This document shows positions 1 to 8,590 of a stretch of DNA of 40,674 nucleotides, in pieces. The position numbers and the translations under genes were made by a program. Source of the stretch: Phycisphaera mikurensis NBRC 102666 (GTDB lineage Bacteria > Planctomycetota > Phycisphaerae > Phycisphaerales > SM1A02); the NCBI GenBank assembly GCA_945877905.1, contig CAMDUT010000004.1, forward strand, positions 1 to 40,674, written 5' to 3'. Each line of letters begins with the position of its first letter. Within the stretch, counting starts at the first letter, position 1. The notes below the pieces were generated by a model, which was given only the letters and a program-made list of their open reading frames with translations, was not told the origin of the DNA and did not search any database.

Positions 1-1356
1 GGCCGCATCGCGCTCTGGGTGGACGGCGTCGACGTCGACTCGGCGGTGGGGTCGAAGGATCCGCTCGACGCCCCCGAGACGATCGCGATCGGCTCGATGC
101 GCCCGGACGCGAACGCCTTCTCCGGCACGATCGACGAGGTCCGGTTCTACGACCGCGTGCTCTCGCGCGACGAGGTGCGCTCGATCGCGACGGGACTCGC
201 GCCCCTCGGCGAGGCCGAGCGCGCGATGGCCGCGCGCCCGGCCGAAGAGCGCGCGCGCTGGCGCGCGATGCGCGAGCAGCTGGACGCCCTGCGACCGCCG
301 GACACGGGCGGCGAGTCGGTGCTCGCGGTGCGCGAGTTCGACCGGCCGCGGGACACGCACGTGCTCGCGCGCGGCAGCCCGCACGCGCCCGGCGAGCGCG
401 TGGATCCCGGCGTGCCGCTGGTCGCGTCGCGCTTCGAGCCCGAGCCGCCCGGCGCGCGGCCGCACGACGAGTCGAGCGGGCGCCGGCTCGCGCTCGCGCG
501 GTGGATCGCCGACCCCCGCAACGCACTCACGCTCCGCACCGCCGCGAACAGGCTGTGGCAGCGCCACTTCGGCGTCGGGCTGTGCCCGACGACCAACGAC
601 CTCGGCAAGCTTGGCGAGTCGCCCACGCATCCCGAGCTCCTGGACTGGCTGGCGTGCGAGGTGGCCGCTCGCGGGTGGAGCATGAAGGAGATGCACCGCC
701 TGCTCCTGACGAGCGCCGCCTACCGCATGTCGAGCGCGCCGGGCGCCGACGCGCTCGCGAAGGACGCGCCCAACGAGCTGCTCTCGCGATTCCGCGCCCG
801 ACGGCTCTCGGCGGAGGAGCTGCGCGACTCGATGCTCGCCGCGGCGGGCACCCTGAGCGCCGAACGCGGCGGGCCCGGCGTGCGGCCGCCGATGCCGGCG
901 GAGGCACTGGCCACCAGCAGCAAGCCCGACGAGGTGTGGCCGCTCACGCCCCCGGAGACATGGACCCGCCGGACGCTCTACGTGCAGTTGAAGCGTTCGC
1001 TGCAGCACCCGCTGCTCTCGGTGTTCGACATGGCGGACGTCGATGGCCCATGCCCCGTCAGGTTCGCCACCGTGCAGCCGACGCAGGCGCTCACCATGTT
1101 CAACGGGGCGCTCACCAACGCGCTTGCGCGCGACCTCGCCGTGCGCGTGATGCGCGAGCGGCCCGGGGACGCGCGCGCGCAGCTCGTGCGGGCCCGCGAG
1201 CTCACGTCGGGCGGGCCGCCGCCGGCCGAGGACCTTGCGGAGGCCGAGGCCTTCGTGCGCGAGCTGCGCGAACGCGACGGGCTCGACGACGCCGGCGCCA
1301 TGCAGGCGTACTGCCTGGTGCTCATGAACCTCAACGACTTCCTCACCGTCGACTGA
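1..1356 (+). CDS. DUF1553 (PSD1-type) protein, C-terminal part, cut by window edge
   Basis: The reading frame is open from base 1, so the N-terminus, and probably a cytochrome-like and DUF1549 part, lies outside the window. Residues 1-68 of the visible 451 are the end of a LamG/concanavalin-like domain (SGTIDEVRFYDRVLSRDEV). After a charged linker comes the DUF1553 domain, with the family hallmarks HVLARGSPHAPGERV, ALARWIADPRNALTLR, NRLWQRHFGVGL, LLDWLACEVAARGWSMKEMH and LSRFRARRLSAEELRDS. LamG inserted before DUF1553 is a known planctomycete arrangement. The DUF1501 gene starts 25 bases downstream, the normal partner order. These pairs are thought to act in breakdown of complex, often sulfated, polysaccharides, but no reaction is proven. 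Family assignment is firm; function is inference. Confidence 0.93.
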   Translation, partial: GRIALWVDGVDVDSAVGSKDPLDAPETIAIGSMRPDANAFSGTIDEVRFYDRVLSRDEVRSIATGLAPLGEAERAMAARPAEERARWRAMREQLDALRPPDTGGESVLAVREFDRPRDTHVLARGSPHAPGERVDPGVPLVASRFEPEPPGARPHDESSGRRLALARWIADPRNALTLRTAANRLWQRHFGVGLCPTTNDLGKLGESPTHPELLDWLACEVAARGWSMKEMHRLLLTSAAYRMSSAPGADALAKDAPNELLSRFRARRLSAEELRDSMLAAAGTLSAERGGPGVRPPMPAEALATSSKPDEVWPLTPPETWTRRTLYVQLKRSLQHPLLSVFDMADVDGPCPVRFATVQPTQALTMFNGALTNALARDLAVRVMRERPGDARAQLVRARELTSGGPPPAEDLAEAEAFVRELRERDGLDDAGAMQAYCLVLMNLNDFLTVD

Positions 1357-1381
1357 CGCACGCACCCCACGCGAGCCGCCC

Positions 1382-2872
1382 ATGAACCACGACCACGCGC
1401 CGCGCAACACCTTCTGCGGGAACACCCGGCGCGAGTTCATGTGGGAGGCGGGCGGCGCGTTCACCAGCGTCGCCCTCGCCGGCATGCTCGCGCAGGACGG
1501 GTTCCTCGCGCGCCAGGCGACGGCGTTCGACGGCACGACGCCGCTGCCGGGCGCGCCCGGCGGCAACCCGCTCGCCCCGAGGCCGCCGCTCGTCGGGGGC
1601 CGCGCCAAGAGCGTCATCTTCCTCTTCATGTACGGCGGCCCGAGCCACGTCGACACGTTCGACCACAAGCCGGAGCTCGCGAAGTTCGACGGCAAGACCA
1701 TCCAGGTGCGGACGAAGGGCCGCGGCGGCGACCGCAGCGAGGGCCGCGTGGTGGGCCCGAAGTGGGCGTTCCGGCAGCACGGCCAGTGCGGCGCGTGGGT
1801 CAGCGACCTCTTCCCCAACCTGGCGACCTGCGTCGACGACATGGCGTTCGTCAAGAGCATGTACGCCGAGAGCCCGATCCACGGCAGCGCGATGCTGATG
1901 ATGAACAGCGGCAAGCTGCTCGGCGGCGCGCCCGCGCTCGGGAGCTGGGTGAACTATGGCCTCGGCACCGTGAACCAGAACCTTCCCGGGTTCGTGGTGA
2001 TGCTCGACTCGACCGGCGGCCCGATCAGCGGCGCGAAGAACTGGAGCGCGGGGTACATGCCCGCGATCTACCAGGGCACCGTGCTCCGCGGCGACGGCCC
2101 GCCGATCCTGGACCTCGCGAACCCGCCGACGCGTTCGGACGACCTGCAGCGGAGGATGCTGGACCGACTGAGGGCGTGGAACACGCGCCACGCGATGGCG
2201 CGCACGGGCAACGCCGAGCTCGAGAGCCGCATCGAGAGCTACGAGCTCGCGTACCGGATGCAGTCGACCGCGCCGGAGGCGGTGGAGCTCGACGGCGAGT
2301 CGGCGGAGACCAAGGAGCTCTACGGGATCGACCGGCCCGAGACCGAGGAGTTCGGCCGCAAGTGCCTGCTCGCGCGGCGGCTGGTGGAGCGCGGCGTGCG
2401 CTTCGTGCAGGTGTATTCGGGCGGCTCGCACAACGACGCGAACTGGGACGCGCACGGGGACCTCAGGAAGAACCACGACTACCACGCGGGGCGGACCGAC
2501 CGACCGATCGCCGGCCTGCTCAAGGACCTGAAGCGGCGCGGGCTGCTCGACGAGACGATCGTCGTGTGGGGCGGCGAGTTCGGGCGGCAACCCACGGCCG
2601 AGTACGCCGAGGGCACGGGCCGCGACCACAACTCGTTCGGCTTCACGATGTGGATGGCGGGCGGCGGCGTGAAGGGCGGCGTGAGCGTGGGCCAGACCGA
2701 CGAACTCGGTTCCACCGGCGTCGGCGACCGCTACCACGTGAAGAACCTGCACGCGACGGTGCTGTCGCTCCTGGGGCTCGACCCGAACGCGCTGACCTAC
2801 TTCTATGCGGGGCTCGACCAGAAGCTGGTCGGCGTCGAGGGCGCCGAGCCGATCCGGGGCGTCATGGCGTGA
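1382..2872 (+). CDS. DUF1501 family secreted protein
   Basis: This 496-residue protein belongs to the DUF1501 family, which has an alkaline phosphatase/sulfatase-like fold. The N-terminus has a twin-arginine-like export signal (NTRREF near residue 19, followed by GGAFTSVALAGMLA), so export by Tat is likely. Family motifs are GGPSHVDTFDHKP near residue 86, WGGEFGRQP near 396, GRDHNSFGFTMWMAGGGVKGG near 413 and HATVLSLLGLDP near the end. It lies 25 bases after the DUF1553 gene on the same strand and is almost certainly co-transcribed with it. The start at 1382 is the first ATG and keeps the whole signal. The substrate is unknown. Confidence 0.95.
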   Translation: MNHDHAPRNTFCGNTRREFMWEAGGAFTSVALAGMLAQDGFLARQATAFDGTTPLPGAPGGNPLAPRPPLVGGRAKSVIFLFMYGGPSHVDTFDHKPELAKFDGKTIQVRTKGRGGDRSEGRVVGPKWAFRQHGQCGAWVSDLFPNLATCVDDMAFVKSMYAESPIHGSAMLMMNSGKLLGGAPALGSWVNYGLGTVNQNLPGFVVMLDSTGGPISGAKNWSAGYMPAIYQGTVLRGDGPPILDLANPPTRSDDLQRRMLDRLRAWNTRHAMARTGNAELESRIESYELAYRMQSTAPEAVELDGESAETKELYGIDRPETEEFGRKCLLARRLVERGVRFVQVYSGGSHNDANWDAHGDLRKNHDYHAGRTDRPIAGLLKDLKRRGLLDETIVVWGGEFGRQPTAEYAEGTGRDHNSFGFTMWMAGGGVKGGVSVGQTDELGSTGVGDRYHVKNLHATVLSLLGLDPNALTYFYAGLDQKLVGVEGAEPIRGVMA

Positions 2873-2875
2873 ACG

Positions 2876-2891
2876 GGCGCCGCGGGGCGCC
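2876..2891. terminator. possible weak hairpin between convergent genes
   Basis: A 6-bp GGCGCC/GGCGCC stem with a 4-base loop lies in the 45-base gap between the convergent DUF1501 and PstS-like genes. There is no T-tract. It could be a chance palindrome in GC-rich DNA. Confidence 0.2.
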
Positions 2892-2917
2892 GCAGGCCCG
2901 GACCCGCACGCCCGCCG

Positions 2918-4144
2918 TCACTTCCACAGGTCGCCCGTGGGCGAGCCGATGACGTCAACCGGCATCAGGTCGAGGGTCGGCGGGACGATGTTCACCGTGG
3001 CCGCCACGTCCTGCCCGTCCTCGGACCATAGGAAGCGGATGAACTGCACCAGCACCGGGTCGATCGACGCGGCGTCCTGCGCGACGAATGCGAGGTTGAG
3101 CGTGCGCGACAGCGGATACGACCGATCGCGGATCGTCACGGCCGACGGCGCCACGGGCGCACGTCCGTCGCCCGCGTCGAGCGCCACGGCACGCGCGCGA
3201 GGCTGGCGCGTGCCGTAACCCGCCACGCCGATCGCCGCGCGGTAGGTGCAGCAGGCGTTGACCACGGAACCGGGGCCGGGTTCGTCGAAGCGCAGGATGG
3301 TCGTGACCTCCTCGCCCGGCATGCACCAGTCGATGAATGCGCGGAGCGTGGCGCTCGACGAGTCGGTGAGGTAGAGCGGCGGGAACTCCTCGCCGAGCGG
3401 GGAGGAGGGATCGATCTCGTTCCACCGGAGGATCGGTTCGGGCACCAACGCGTGCGTGATGGCGAAGAGGCCGTTGCACTGCGCCTTCGTCAGCGAGGCA
3501 AGCGGGTTGTCGGCGTTGACGAAGACGCACACGGCGTCCATCGCCACCGGCACGAGGTACAGCCGCTTGCCCGTGGCCGACTCGATCGCAGTGCGCTGCG
3601 CGTCGGTCACGGCGCCCGCGACCGCGGCGACCTCGCACTCGCCCTTGAGCAACGAGGCCAGCCCGCGCTCGGTACCGCCGGTGTGCAGCGTGATCCGGAC
3701 CTGCGGGTAGATCGACTCGAACCGCGTCAGCGCGTTCGCGAGGAAGGGCCCCATCGTGTCGGACCCGCGGATCATGAAGGAGCGGCCCGGAATCCCGGGA
3801 CGCGATCCGTACGCGGGGAACCCCGCAACGATGTCCGAGATCGCCTTCGTGTACTCCGACACCGGCGAGTAGAGGGCGGCGCCGGCCGCGCGGACCGCGC
3901 CTTCGGCGGCAGGCACCGGTGCCACCGGCGACGTGACCGTCCGCGGGGGTTCGGGGACCGCGACCGACGCGGGGCGGTCCTTGACCGGAGGGACGTCGAC
4001 GAGCGTGCCGTCCGGGCGCAGGTCCTGCACGTGCGGGGCGTCGGCCTCCGGCGGCTTCTGTTCCTTGCAGGCCGTCACGGCGAGGACGGCGGCCAGCGCG
4101 AGGGCGACCGAGGACGGGAGCGACCGGATCATCGATGGCCTCAT
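2918..4144 (-). CDS. PstS-like phosphate-binding-type lipoprotein
   Basis: This 408-residue protein has a lipoprotein signal ending in VTAC (Cys26), then a proline-rich linker, then a PBP-like domain from about residue 115. The domain opens with IRGSDTMGPFLANAL and contains YPQVRITLHTGGTERGL, LKGECEVAAVAG and LTDSSSATLRAFIDW, matching the PstS family pattern in which a Ser/Thr-rich loop binds an oxyanion. No Pst ABC permease, ATPase or PhoU gene is nearby. The start overlaps the stop of the upstream gene by 4 bases (ATGA), so the two are translationally coupled. Phosphate binding is a family-based guess; the protein may be a sensor or surface scavenger rather than part of a transporter. Confidence 0.85.
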   Translation of the reverse strand: MRPSMIRSLPSSVALALAAVLAVTACKEQKPPEADAPHVQDLRPDGTLVDVPPVKDRPASVAVPEPPRTVTSPVAPVPAAEGAVRAAGAALYSPVSEYTKAISDIVAGFPAYGSRPGIPGRSFMIRGSDTMGPFLANALTRFESIYPQVRITLHTGGTERGLASLLKGECEVAAVAGAVTDAQRTAIESATGKRLYLVPVAMDAVCVFVNADNPLASLTKAQCNGLFAITHALVPEPILRWNEIDPSSPLGEEFPPLYLTDSSSATLRAFIDWCMPGEEVTTILRFDEPGPGSVVNACCTYRAAIGVAGYGTRQPRARAVALDAGDGRAPVAPSAVTIRDRSYPLSRTLNLAFVAQDAASIDPVLVQFIRFLWSEDGQDVAATVNIVPPTLDLMPVDVIGSPTGDLWK

Positions 4145-5142
4145 GACGCCTTCCTCCGGCGCAGCAGGATGACGCCGTAGATGCCGACAAACACCGCGAT
4201 CACCAGGATCAGCACGTTCCGGAACACGCGATCGACGAGCACCGTCGCGGTCTGCTCGACGCTGCCGACGCGCTCGCTGACCAGGTTCACGCGGTCGGGC
4301 ATGGTGGCCGCGGTGTGCGAGATGATCTCGACGCTATTGATCACCCGCTGCAGGTCGGGCACCGCGAGCACGTCGTACATCAGGGCCATCACGAGCCAGT
4401 TCGCGAAGAGGGGGACGCGCTTGGTCCAGAAGAAGGACCGCTCGAGCGCGAACCGGGCCTCCTCGGCCTGCTCGGTGGCACGGTCGATCGGCTCGAGCAG
4501 CCCGTCGCCGGAGCGGACCTTCTCGATGAGCGCCTCGCCCTTCGTGCTCGCGATCTCGCTGAAGCGCACGTACGCGACGAAGTCCGTGCCGCCGTTGCGG
4601 CTCCACCACGTGGCCACCAAGAGGTCGAGATCCTCGAGCTGGTCGTCGGTGAAGACCTTCGACGCAAGGGTCCACACGTCCTCGCGGGCGCGGCGGAGCG
4701 CCTCGACTATCGGCTGGGCACGCTCGCCCCAGATCTTCTGGGAGCGCCCCGAGTCGACCCAGAAGTAGTTCTGCAGCGTCACCACCACCAGCTGGTCGAC
4801 GAGCTGCGTGAGCGTGTCCGGCGCCGTCGCGATGTCGTACATGCTCGACACTCCGAGCACGCGCAGCCCGTTCATGATGCGGCACTGCTGCACGTCCGGG
4901 TTGTCGCGCATGACGCGCTCGCTCGCCCCGAGCATCAGCGTGAAGTAGCGGTCCGCAAACGCGTTCGACATCTCCTCGAGCTGCGCGCGCGTGATGCGCT
5001 GGTCCCGGAGGATCCGGGTGCGCTCCGTGGCGCGCGTCTTGGCCGCCGAGGCGCAGCCGGTGCCCGGCAGCACGGAGGCGAGGACCGCCGCCGACGCGAG
5101 GCACGCCGCGAGGAAGCGCGTGAGTTGGGTTCGCACGGGCAT
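4141..5142 (-). CDS. Membrane-tethered periplasmic protein of unknown family
   Basis: I do not recognise the family of this 333-residue protein. An N-terminal signal sequence ends near a Cys (LPGTGC, residue 30) that could be a lipoprotein site, although Gly at -3 is unusual. The body (about residues 40-280) is mainly helical and rich in Glu, Arg and Leu. One transmembrane helix near residues 307-326 (VLILVIAVFVGIYGVILL) is followed by RRRKAS, which places the C-terminus in the cytoplasm. The frame is open further upstream, but the ATG at 5142 is preferred because it gives the signal peptide and has a promoter-like box 7 bases ahead. It is coupled by ATGA to the PstS-like gene, so the two probably work together at the inner membrane. 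Confidence 0.75.
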   Translation of the reverse strand: MPVRTQLTRFLAACLASAAVLASVLPGTGCASAAKTRATERTRILRDQRITRAQLEEMSNAFADRYFTLMLGASERVMRDNPDVQQCRIMNGLRVLGVSSMYDIATAPDTLTQLVDQLVVVTLQNYFWVDSGRSQKIWGERAQPIVEALRRAREDVWTLASKVFTDDQLEDLDLLVATWWSRNGGTDFVAYVRFSEIASTKGEALIEKVRSGDGLLEPIDRATEQAEEARFALERSFFWTKRVPLFANWLVMALMYDVLAVPDLQRVINSVEIISHTAATMPDRVNLVSERVGSVEQTATVLVDRVFRNVLILVIAVFVGIYGVILLRRRKAS

Positions 5143-5149
5143 CGGAGGC

Positions 5150-5155
5150 AAGGTA
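5150..5155 (-). promoter_or_regulatory. -10-like box TACCTT, 7 bases before the start codon
   Basis: On the minus strand TACCTT is followed by 7 bases and then the ATG at 5142. A TTGCGC hexamer lies 18 bases further upstream as a possible -35. If used, transcription would begin at or next to the A of the ATG and give a leaderless mRNA. Confidence 0.45.
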
Positions 5156-5276
5156 CGCGAGGAACGCACGAGGGCGCAATTTCGCGCAGGCATCCCACTT
5201 CCCCGCACCGACCCGTTACCCTGCGCGCGTGGCGCGGAGGCGCCGCATGATCCCGACCCGGCACGAGGCCCCGAAG

Positions 5277-6416
5277 ATGAAGACCACGATCGCAGCCTGC
5301 GCGCTGCTCTCCGCCGCCGCAACGACGCACGCCGCCCCACAGGAAGCCCCGACCGCCGCTCCCACGGCACCCGCGGCGACCCTCGCCCAGGCCGCCCCCG
5401 CGCCGGCCCCCGTCGTCGGGGGCGACGTCACGGTGACGCTCGTCAACGGCGACGTCATCCGGGCGAAGCTCGTGGCCGAGACGCCCGAGGCGGTCACGGT
5501 CAAGCACCCGCTGATGGGCGACCTGGTGCTGAAGCGCACGACGATCTCGACGATGGCCGCGGGCCTCGCGCCCGCCGCGAAGGCGGGGCCGCAGGACCCT
5601 GAGGCGGCGGCGAAGCCGGAGACCGCCGAGGCCGTCCGCAAGGAGGAGCTCGGCCCGGCCGCGAACGACGTGAGCGACGCGCCGCGAGCCGTCGACGGCG
5701 TGAACCCCGCCGACAACGCCGCGAAGGTGGATGCCGCCCCCGCGCCGCCGCCCCCGCCGTCGCCCTGGAAGTTCGTGCTCGATGCGAACGTCAACTACGT
5801 CAACGCCGCGAACAAGCAGCTCGACTTCCGCGTGGCCGCGGGCGCGATCTACGAGATCAAGGACGTCGAGAAGTGGGCCAACAGCGCCGAGTACTTCTTC
5901 AAGACCGTCGACGGGAGCACCACCGACAACAACCTGCTCGTCTCGAGCATCTACGACAAGCACTTCGATTCGGACCCCCGCGTCCTGTGGTTCGTCAAGG
6001 GCCAGGCGCAGTGGGCCCCGCTGCAGGGATTCGAGCAGCGCCTCTCGGCCTGGGGCGGCGTCGGCTACCAGATCCTCAAGAAGCCGAAGGCCGACGTCAC
6101 CGGCAAGATCGGCGCCGGCTACTCGTACGAGTTCGGCAACATCAACGAGGGCTACCCGCAGCTGTACGCCTCGATCGAGTGGGACTGGGACATCACCGAG
6201 AACCAGGCCATCGTCGGCAGCTACTGGATCACGCCTGACTTCGCCGACTTCACGGACTTCCTGATGCTGGCGCGCCTGGAATGGACCATGAAGCTGCCGG
6301 ACGTCCCCGGCCTCAAGCTCCTGGGCGGCGCGCGCTGGCAGTACCAGTCGCAGGTGCCCGCGGGCGACGTCCAGAACGACATCCGCGTGTACGCGGGACT
6401 GCGGCTGGAGATCTGA
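5277..6416 (+). CDS. DUF481 (YdiY-like) outer-membrane protein
   Basis: This 379-residue protein starts with a signal peptide (MKTTIAACALLSAAATTHA) at the ATG at 5277, which has a GAGG 8 bases upstream; an in-frame GTG at 5229 would spoil the signal. Residues about 40-85 form a small beta domain (VTLVNGDVIRAKLVAETPEAV) common ahead of DUF481 in planctomycetes. After an Ala/Pro-rich spacer, residues about 160-379 are the DUF481 beta-barrel with alternating amphipathic strands (KFVLDANVNYVNAANKQLDF, GAGYSYEFGNINEG) and a strand ending in LRLEI at the C-terminus. The family is known as salt-induced outer-membrane proteins of unclear function. It begins a tightly packed five-gene run ending at 10428. 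Confidence 0.88.
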   Translation: MKTTIAACALLSAAATTHAAPQEAPTAAPTAPAATLAQAAPAPAPVVGGDVTVTLVNGDVIRAKLVAETPEAVTVKHPLMGDLVLKRTTISTMAAGLAPAAKAGPQDPEAAAKPETAEAVRKEELGPAANDVSDAPRAVDGVNPADNAAKVDAAPAPPPPPSPWKFVLDANVNYVNAANKQLDFRVAAGAIYEIKDVEKWANSAEYFFKTVDGSTTDNNLLVSSIYDKHFDSDPRVLWFVKGQAQWAPLQGFEQRLSAWGGVGYQILKKPKADVTGKIGAGYSYEFGNINEGYPQLYASIEWDWDITENQAIVGSYWITPDFADFTDFLMLARLEWTMKLPDVPGLKLLGGARWQYQSQVPAGDVQNDIRVYAGLRLEI

Positions 6417-6420
6417 CCGC

Positions 6421-7215
6421 GTGGCGAAGGGCGTCCCCGCGCTCGAACGCGTCGCCGCGCGGTTGCGCGACGAGTGCGGGACGCTGCGCTTCGGCGCGCC
6501 GGTCGCGTTCACGTACCACCCGCTCGACTACGCGTGGGAGGCGCACCGCGCCTTCCTCCGCATGGCGCGCGCGAGGCCGCGCGTCCTCTTCGTCGGCATG
6601 AACCCCGGGCCCTTCGGCATGGCGCAGACGGGCGTGCCGTTCGGCGAGGTGGCGTCCGTGCGCGGCTTCCTCGGGATCGACGGGCGCGTGGCCCGCATCG
6701 GCGCGCCCGCGCGCATGCACCCGAAGCGCCCGGTCGAGGGCTTCGCCTGCGCGCGCAGCGAGGTGAGCGGCGCGCGCGTGTGGAACTGGGCGCGCGAACG
6801 GTTCGGCACGCGCGAGGCGTTCTTCCGCGAGGCGTTCGTCTGGAACTGGTGCCCGCTCGCGTTCGTCTCAGCGAGCGGCGCGAACCTCACCCCGGACAAG
6901 CTGCCGCGCACGGGGGCGGGTTCGCGCGCGGTGCGCGCACTGGGCGAGGCGTGCGATCGCGCGCTCGTGGGTGCGATCGCGGCGCTCGAACCGCGCCACG
7001 TCGTCGGCTTCGGCGCGTTCGCGGCGGCGCGCGCGGAGGCCGTGCTCGGTTCGATGCGCGAGGGTTCCTCGGGTGCGGCGCACGCGGGCACGCTGCCCGA
7101 CGTGCGCCAGGTGCTGCACCCGAGCCCGGCAAGCCCCGCCGCCAACCGCGGGTGGGCTCCGCAGGTCGACCGCGCGCTTGCACCTATCCTGCCCGCGTGC
7201 GCGTCGCGGTCCTGA
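6421..7215 (+). CDS. smug1: SMUG-type uracil-DNA glycosylase
   Basis: The enzyme removes uracil and oxidised pyrimidines from DNA at the start of base-excision repair. Motif 1 is an almost exact SMUG1 signature, GMNPGPFGMAQTGVPFGEV near residue 60, with the Asn of the NPGPFG loop that activates water. Motif 2 is HPSPASPAANRGW near residue 237, holding the catalytic His and the DNA-wedge segment. The length of 264 residues fits the family. The GTG start at 6421 is 4 bases after the DUF481 stop, and the 3' end overlaps the EboF-like gene by 19 bases, so it sits in an operon. SMUG1 was first known from animals and is patchy in bacteria. Confidence 0.94.
   Translation: MAKGVPALERVAARLRDECGTLRFGAPVAFTYHPLDYAWEAHRAFLRMARARPRVLFVGMNPGPFGMAQTGVPFGEVASVRGFLGIDGRVARIGAPARMHPKRPVEGFACARSEVSGARVWNWARERFGTREAFFREAFVWNWCPLAFVSASGANLTPDKLPRTGAGSRAVRALGEACDRALVGAIAALEPRHVVGFGAFAAARAEAVLGSMREGSSGAAHAGTLPDVRQVLHPSPASPAANRGWAPQVDRALAPILPACASRS
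7185..7190 (+). promoter_or_regulatory. -10-like box TATCCT, 6 bases before the GTG start
   Basis: TATCCT lies inside the 3' end of the glycosylase gene, exactly 6 bases before the GTG start of the eboF-like gene. No convincing -35 is seen. It could give eboF its own leaderless transcript inside the operon. Confidence 0.4.
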
Positions 7216-8588
7216 ACGTCGTCGGGCTGTCGCCCTCGGTCTTCGCGCGTCGGATGTCCCCGGCGCTGCAGGCGTTCGCGCAGCGGTGCGGGGGCATCCG
7301 CACGCTCGAGCCGGACTTCCCGGCCGTCACGTGCACCGTCCAGTCGTCGATGCTCACCGGCCGGCGCCCGGAGCACCACGGCATCGTGGGAAACGGGTGG
7401 TTCGACCGGTCGCTCAACGAAGTGCATTTCTGGAAGCAGTCGAACGCGCTGGTGACGGGGCCCATGGTGTGGGACACGCTGCGCGCGCGCGCACGCGCCG
7501 CCGGGCGCCCGATGCCGACGGTCGCGAACTCGTTCTGGTGGTTCAACATGCACTCGGGGGTCGACGTCGCGGTGACGCCGCGCCCGCAGTACCGCGCCGA
7601 CGGCCGCAAGGTGCCCGACTGCTGGACACGGCCGGCCGGGCTGCGCGACGAGCTGCAGCGCGAGCTGGGCCCCTTCCCGCTGTTCCGGTTCTGGGGACCG
7701 GCCGCCGACATCCGAAGCACCGAGTGGATCGCGCAGGCGGCGATGCGCGTCGAGGACCGCGTGCAGCCCGCGCTGCAGCTGGTCTACCTGCCGCACCTGG
7801 ACTACTGCCTCCAGAAGTTCGGTCCCGGCGACCCGCGCTGCGACGCGGAGATCCGGGAGCTCGACCGCGTGTTCGCGGGGCTCGAGCGGTTCCTCTCCGA
7901 GCGCGGCGTGCGCATGATGGTGGTCAGCGAGTACGGCATCGCCCCGGTCTCGAAGGCCGTGCTCCCGAACGTGATGCTTCGCGAGGCCGGTTTCCTCGCC
8001 ACGCGGACGGAGGATGGACGCGACCTGCTCGACGCCGGCGAGAGCGCGGCGTTCGCCGTCTGCGACCATCAGGCGGCGCACGTGTACGTGAAGCGCCCCG
8101 AGGACCTGGCCGCGGTTCGCGCGCTGCTGGAGGCGATGCCCGGGGTCGAGCGCGTGCTTGACCGCGACGCGCAGCGCGCGGCGGGCATCGCGCACGCGCG
8201 CGCGGGCGAGCTCACCTGCGTGGCCGGGCCGGATGCGTGGTTCGGATACCGCTGGTGGGAGGACCACGCGCGTGCGCCGGACTACGCACGCACCGTCGAC
8301 ATCCACCGAAAGCCCGGCTACGACCCGCTCGAGCTCTTCATGGACCCGGCGATCCGGTCGCCCTCGCTCTACGTCGGGGCGCAGCTGGCGAAGCGACGGC
8401 TCGGCCTGCGGGCACTCCTGGAGACGGTGCCGCTCGACGAGTCGCTCGTGCGCGGAAGCCACGGGCGCGTCGAGCGCGACTCGCCCCACTCGCCGGTGCT
8501 CGTCGCCGACGGGCTTGACCACCTGCCCGCGGGGCCGGTGCACGTGACGGCCGTGCACGACGCCATCGTGGGACTCTGCGAGCGCTGA
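7197..8588 (+). CDS. eboF: EboF-like alkaline phosphatase superfamily protein
   Basis: This 463-residue protein is a type I phosphodiesterase/nucleotide pyrophosphatase relative of the kind found in ebo clusters. Visible parts are NVVGLSPSVF at the N-terminus, the nucleophile region PAVTCTVQSSMLTGRRP (Thr45 or Thr47), GIVGNGWFD, LPHLDYCLQKFGP (Asp202), VSEYGI, DHQAAHVYVK (Asp290, His291) and DIHRKPGYDPLELF. The NVVGLSPS, VTPRPQYRADGRK and DIHRKPGYDP blocks are what I remember of EboF proteins rather than of general phosphatases. It has no signal peptide, so it is probably cytoplasmic. The GTG start at 7197 overlaps the glycosylase gene by 19 bases. In cyanobacteria ebo genes help deliver biosynthetic precursors to the periplasm; the substrate here is unknown. 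Confidence 0.85.
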   Translation: MRVAVLNVVGLSPSVFARRMSPALQAFAQRCGGIRTLEPDFPAVTCTVQSSMLTGRRPEHHGIVGNGWFDRSLNEVHFWKQSNALVTGPMVWDTLRARARAAGRPMPTVANSFWWFNMHSGVDVAVTPRPQYRADGRKVPDCWTRPAGLRDELQRELGPFPLFRFWGPAADIRSTEWIAQAAMRVEDRVQPALQLVYLPHLDYCLQKFGPGDPRCDAEIRELDRVFAGLERFLSERGVRMMVVSEYGIAPVSKAVLPNVMLREAGFLATRTEDGRDLLDAGESAAFAVCDHQAAHVYVKRPEDLAAVRALLEAMPGVERVLDRDAQRAAGIAHARAGELTCVAGPDAWFGYRWWEDHARAPDYARTVDIHRKPGYDPLELFMDPAIRSPSLYVGAQLAKRRLGLRALLETVPLDESLVRGSHGRVERDSPHSPVLVADGLDHLPAGPVHVTAVHDAIVGLCER

Positions 8589-8590
8589 CC

